Positions 61,314 through 64,000 of a stretch of 64,000 nt of DNA are shown here, piece by piece. Positions within the stretch are counted from its first letter, which is position 1. Each line of letters opens with the position of its first letter. A program made the translations under genes and the position numbers. The stretch is from Paenibacillus barcinonensis (lineage in GTDB: Bacteria; Bacillota; Bacilli; Paenibacillales; Paenibacillaceae): the NCBI RefSeq assembly GCF_003217495.1, contig NZ_QJSW01000017.1, positions 47,892 through 111,891 on the forward strand, written 5' to 3'. The notes below the pieces were generated by a model. The model ran no database searches and was not told the DNA's origin. It was given only the letters and a program-made list of their open reading frames with translations.

Positions 61314-62393
61314 GTGAAGCTTCGACATAAGTTAACAGCCATCCTATTAACGATTGGATTGTTCCTGCAGCCTACATCAGCTTATATTTATGGAGAATCT
61401 ACACCTGAAGATACACAAGCCATTTTACAAAAGACGTTATCCATTGTGGAGATAGATCATGAAATTGAGCGCATCGCCAAAAAACAGGAGGAGTTAGCCG
61501 TCCAGCATAAGACGTTATCTGCACAGCTAAAGCAGCAGGAGCAGGAGATACATATCCAGCAAGAACGGGCAGGAGCCGTAGTTAGGTCTTATTATACGGG
61601 AGAGCGGGACAGTCTGCTTATGACGGTGCTTGGAGCAAAATCATTTAAGGATTTGTTTGTGCTGTATGACTACTATCAGATTATTATTGGCAGAGATCAA
61701 GCCACACTGGACAAGTATCAAACCCGATATAACAGTCTTCAGCAAACGTCTAATCAAATTCGGCAAACCTCTGCAGAACTGGTGGAGATGAAAACAAACC
61801 TTCAAAATCAGCGCACACGTGTGGCCTCACTGCAAAAAGAGGTTGATAAACAAATAACCGCCAGCGGGGACGCGGCAGCTATTCAGAAATTAATGAACGA
61901 ATTGACTTTGTACTGGGAAAACATCGGAATATACGAGGTAAAACGTTATTTCAAAGCACTGGCATCAGCAATGCAGAATCTGCCTGATTTTATTCAGAAG
62001 CAAAATGGAGCCATCTCCACCACAGGAACGACATATACCATACGCATTGGACAAGACGAATTAAATACATTTCTGCGCTCGCAAAATGAAATCTTCAACG
62101 ACTTTGCTTTTACCTTTGACCAGGACAAAATTACAGCTTCAGGTCAACGTGATCAATTACAGCTTAGCATTGAAGGGCATTACACGGTTGAGAATAAACC
62201 GCAAAATGCCATTCGCTTTCATGTAGATAAGCTGGTGTTTAATCAGCTCGAGCTGCCAGACACAACACGTAGCATGCTGGAGAGAGAATTTGATCTTGGT
62301 TTCTATCCGCAGAAAATTCTTTCCTTTGTCAAAGCAACCGATGTTTCTACGGATGAAGGTGTTCTGGAAGTAAAATTAGCGATTTCGTTCTAG
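61314..62393 (+). CDS. Secreted coiled-coil protein (PcsB/CwlO-type N-terminus, unknown C-terminal domain)
   Basis: 359-aa exported protein. A signal peptide (about residues 1-25) is followed by a coiled-coil region (about 35-185) with the PcsB-like motif VLGAKSFKDLFVLYDYYQII, found in peptidoglycan-hydrolase regulators and CwlO. The C-terminal 160 residues form a separate domain of no family I recognise; it has no CHAP, NlpC/P60 or peptidase M23 signature. It may be a regulator of wall hydrolysis, acting with a separate enzyme (inference). GTG start after AAAGGAGCATGCCTG. It ends 4 bp inside the convergent 62390-63664 gene. Confidence 0.75.
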   Translation: MKLRHKLTAILLTIGLFLQPTSAYIYGESTPEDTQAILQKTLSIVEIDHEIERIAKKQEELAVQHKTLSAQLKQQEQEIHIQQERAGAVVRSYYTGERDSLLMTVLGAKSFKDLFVLYDYYQIIIGRDQATLDKYQTRYNSLQQTSNQIRQTSAELVEMKTNLQNQRTRVASLQKEVDKQITASGDAAAIQKLMNELTLYWENIGIYEVKRYFKALASAMQNLPDFIQKQNGAISTTGTTYTIRIGQDELNTFLRSQNEIFNDFAFTFDQDKITASGQRDQLQLSIEGHYTVENKPQNAIRFHVDKLVFNQLELPDTTRSMLEREFDLGFYPQKILSFVKATDVSTDEGVLEVKLAISF

Positions 62394-63664
62394 GGGGTAG
62401 CCGCCTTTCTGATGCTGTTCACATATTGGGCTGCACTTATGTCCCCCTGGAGTAACTGCCGGACTTGTTTCTGAAAGCGAATAAGCATCGCTTGGCGTTC
62501 AGCCGCCCTAACCGGATTGTCGTCTTTCGTGAACCAAAATGGCTTTAGCAAAATTTTATAACGCGCCTGAACCTGTGTAGCTTGCTGATTCTGCTCATGT
62601 TGTCTTGCAGAAAAGCGCTTTGCCTGGACATGCCACTTGTTCTGCACCGTCGCAGACCTCATTCCCTCAATCCATCGGCTCGCCGCATCCGTCTCTACAG
62701 AACCAGCCGTAATGACCAGACTTCTGGATCTTACCGCCTGTAGTGGTTCCAGCGAAACGGACGGACGTAATATTTCTACATCGGGTGAAGCTTCATCTGT
62801 ATAAAGTATCCGTGACAGTGTGGTAACAAACAACGGCGTATGCGCTTTATCATTTGAAGCAAAATTAACAGGAAGAGCAGACATCATTGTAATATAAGGT
62901 TGCAATTCATTCAGCAAGCTGATTCCACGTTGAAGCTCACCCGTCGGAGACGCAGACTGTAACCGCAACACTTGATCCGGACTCATTCCGGGCGTTAAGT
63001 AGCCCATCCACACACTCGCCCCTACAATATCATCCTTGCCAAGCGAAATTAAAGCCGTGCCCTCTGCCTGAGCCTCCTGGACCAATTTAGACCACTGCTC
63101 TTTATTGTTAGGGAACGCTTGCAGTCCAGCCTTATGCAAAAATGATGCTCTAGCCCCCATCACATAGGGATCAAAATCAAAGGGTATGCCCCATTCGTAG
63201 CCGTTCCACTCTGTCATGGCGCGTAGTTCAGCTACCGTTTCTCCCATGGATTTGGATAGCTGCGTCCCGTTTAACGGTAGCAAATATCCCTTTTTGGCAT
63301 AAAGCTGCACCTGGTCATTTTCGAGCAGAATAATATCTCCGTTCTCCCCCAATGAAAACTCCTGATCTAGCACATCATCATAATCTCCGGGTTCCACATT
63401 CCGAAGGTTAACTTCAACATAACGAGAAGCCGCCACTTCCTTAGCCAGCTTCTCAAAAGCAGTAAACTCCTCTTTAGACATCGCTACTGTTACATTCAGA
63501 GGAGCACTTGTATCGTCATTTCGGGATAAAGTACCCGGATATGTATCGTTCTCTTGATTTCGTTCCTGATTATGCTGCGAACCTCTAAAATCAAAGCTAG
63601 GGGAAAGGATCGTTAGCGAAAGCAGCAGCACTGCAAATAAAACCACTTGATGTCTACGCTTCAT
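62390..63664 (-). CDS. Exported solute-binding-like protein
   Basis: 424-aa protein with a hydrophobic N-terminal segment (VVLFAVLLLSLTILSP) but no lipobox Cys, so it is secreted or anchored by that segment. The body resembles family 1 extracellular solute-binding proteins (NVTVAMSKEEFTAFEKLAKE, EWGIPFDFDPYVMGARASFL, ALISLGKDDIVGASVWMGYL). No ABC permease or ATPase gene is nearby; those may be elsewhere, or it could be a sensor partner. AAGGAGGAGAGTGA precedes the ATG. Its end overlaps the convergent coiled-coil gene by 4 bp. Confidence 0.7.
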   Translation of the reverse strand: MKRRHQVVLFAVLLLSLTILSPSFDFRGSQHNQERNQENDTYPGTLSRNDDTSAPLNVTVAMSKEEFTAFEKLAKEVAASRYVEVNLRNVEPGDYDDVLDQEFSLGENGDIILLENDQVQLYAKKGYLLPLNGTQLSKSMGETVAELRAMTEWNGYEWGIPFDFDPYVMGARASFLHKAGLQAFPNNKEQWSKLVQEAQAEGTALISLGKDDIVGASVWMGYLTPGMSPDQVLRLQSASPTGELQRGISLLNELQPYITMMSALPVNFASNDKAHTPLFVTTLSRILYTDEASPDVEILRPSVSLEPLQAVRSRSLVITAGSVETDAASRWIEGMRSATVQNKWHVQAKRFSARQHEQNQQATQVQARYKILLKPFWFTKDDNPVRAAERQAMLIRFQKQVRQLLQGDISAAQYVNSIRKAATP

Positions 63665-63727
63665 TCACTCTCCTCCTTAGATCATTTCGTTATTCTGATA
63701 TTTTCCCGCAACAATCATTGTAACAAA

Positions 63728-63756
63728 TATATAGTGCTGTTGTCCTATCCTGCCAA
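63728..63756 (-). promoter_or_regulatory. Probable sigma-A promoter of the solute-binding-like gene
   Basis: Minus strand TTGGCA (63756-63751), a 17-bp spacer and TATATA (63733-63728), 64 bp upstream of the ATG at 63664. Confidence 0.5.
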
Positions 63757-63849
63757 AAAACACTTTTCAACTCTTTTGCATATTACGAGCATATCCAGTT
63801 CTGTATAACAACTTGCTTTTGTTTTTTTAGCACAAAAAAAGCCGACTAT

Positions 63850-64000
63850 TGGTCATCCCCCTGTCAAGTAGACAGATGAAAAAAAGCTATGCTGCCAGCG
63901 CGCATCGATATTCAATCGGTGCGCGCTGTTTGAGTTTGGCTTGAAAGCGTCGGTAGTTGTAATTGTACACGTAATCCTCCACGGCTTGTCGAATCTCGGC
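63850..64000 (-). mobile_element. IS3-family insertion sequence, 3' end (partial)
   Basis: The left edge reads TGGTCATCCCCCTG, then TCAAGTAGACAG, which lines up with the IS3 terminal repeat TGATCTTACCC...AGTGGACA and starts with the family's TG. Just inside is the end of a transposase. The rest continues past the right edge. The left flank has one arm of a terminator (AAAAAAAGCCGAC). Confidence 0.75.
63887..64000 (-). CDS. IS3-family transposase OrfB, C-terminal end (partial)
   Basis: The last 37 codons before TAG give AEIRQAVEDYVYNYNYRRFQ then AKLKQRAPIEYRCALAA. The Y-N-x-x-R-x-Q-x-K-L and P-x-E-Y-R motifs are characteristic of the C-terminus of IS3/IS150-group DDE transposases. The start and the catalytic DDE residues lie beyond the window. 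Confidence 0.88.
   Translation of the reverse strand, partial: AEIRQAVEDYVYNYNYRRFQAKLKQRAPIEYRCALAA

Noticed and set aside
1..64000. CRISPR arrays, tRNA and rRNA genes
   Set aside because: No regularly spaced direct repeats with unique spacers and no tRNA- or rRNA-like segments were seen while reading both strands.

Overview
The window reads as a piece of a chromosome from a Gram-positive, endospore-forming, low-to-moderate GC bacterium, most likely a Paenibacillus or close relative (inference). Support comes from a complete division/cell-wall (dcw) cluster with spoVD and spoVE embedded, the spoIIGA-sigE-sigG block, a PyrR-controlled pyr operon, bacillithiol synthesis (bshC), an LL-diaminopimelate aminotransferase (dapL), an RsfA/GerR regulator next to panE, and a fused OppD-OppF ATPase. 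Almost every gene is on the minus strand; only yhgE (8154-10829), yteA (17673-18401), a DUF2626 gene (60910-61146) and a coiled-coil secreted protein gene (61314-62393) are on the plus strand.

Read in the direction of transcription (right to left): the right edge (63850-64000) is the 3' end of an IS3-family element that seems to have landed in a terminator hairpin. Next come a solute-binding-like exported protein converging on a PcsB-like coiled-coil protein, DUF2626, the rsfA regulator, panE-DUF3397, an oligopeptide ABC transporter (oppA-terminator-oppB-oppC-oppDF), then bshC-ahcY. A TTGATT/TATGCT promoter with a four-repeat MraZ operator drives mraZ-rsmH-ftsL-pbpB-spoVD-murE-murF-mraY-murD-spoVE-murG; murB is not present between murG and murA. 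murA, divIB, ftsA, ftsZ follow (with a sigma-H-like promoter before ftsA), then spoIIGA-sigE-sigG with a spoIIG-like promoter of long spacing, then ylmC-pgeF-ylmE-sepF-ylmG-ylmH-divIVA.

Further left, a T-box riboswitch controls ileS, which is the eukaryote-like type 2 enzyme. lspA-rluD and dapL follow. Positions 10908-14451 hold an accessory-looking five-gene operon: a UbiA-family phosphoribosyl-polyprenol synthase, a HAD-IB phosphatase, two small EmrE-like membrane proteins and a large polytopic membrane protein. Together these look like a self-contained pathway that makes, flips and uses a lipid-linked pentose, without the DprE1/DprE2 epimerases of the mycobacterial route; this is the best candidate for an undescribed system here. 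A divergent yhgE-type gene encodes an unusual protein with two separate tandem-repeat arrays (17 and 18 residues).

The left end is the pyrimidine operon pyrR-pyrB-pyrC-carA-carB, with a readable PyrR attenuator (promoter, binding hairpin, antiterminator partner, terminator). carB runs off the left edge. A 392-bp gap between pyrC and carA holds two strong inverted repeats. Many starts were moved from the longest reading frame to the one served by a Shine-Dalgarno sequence; several essential genes use TTG.
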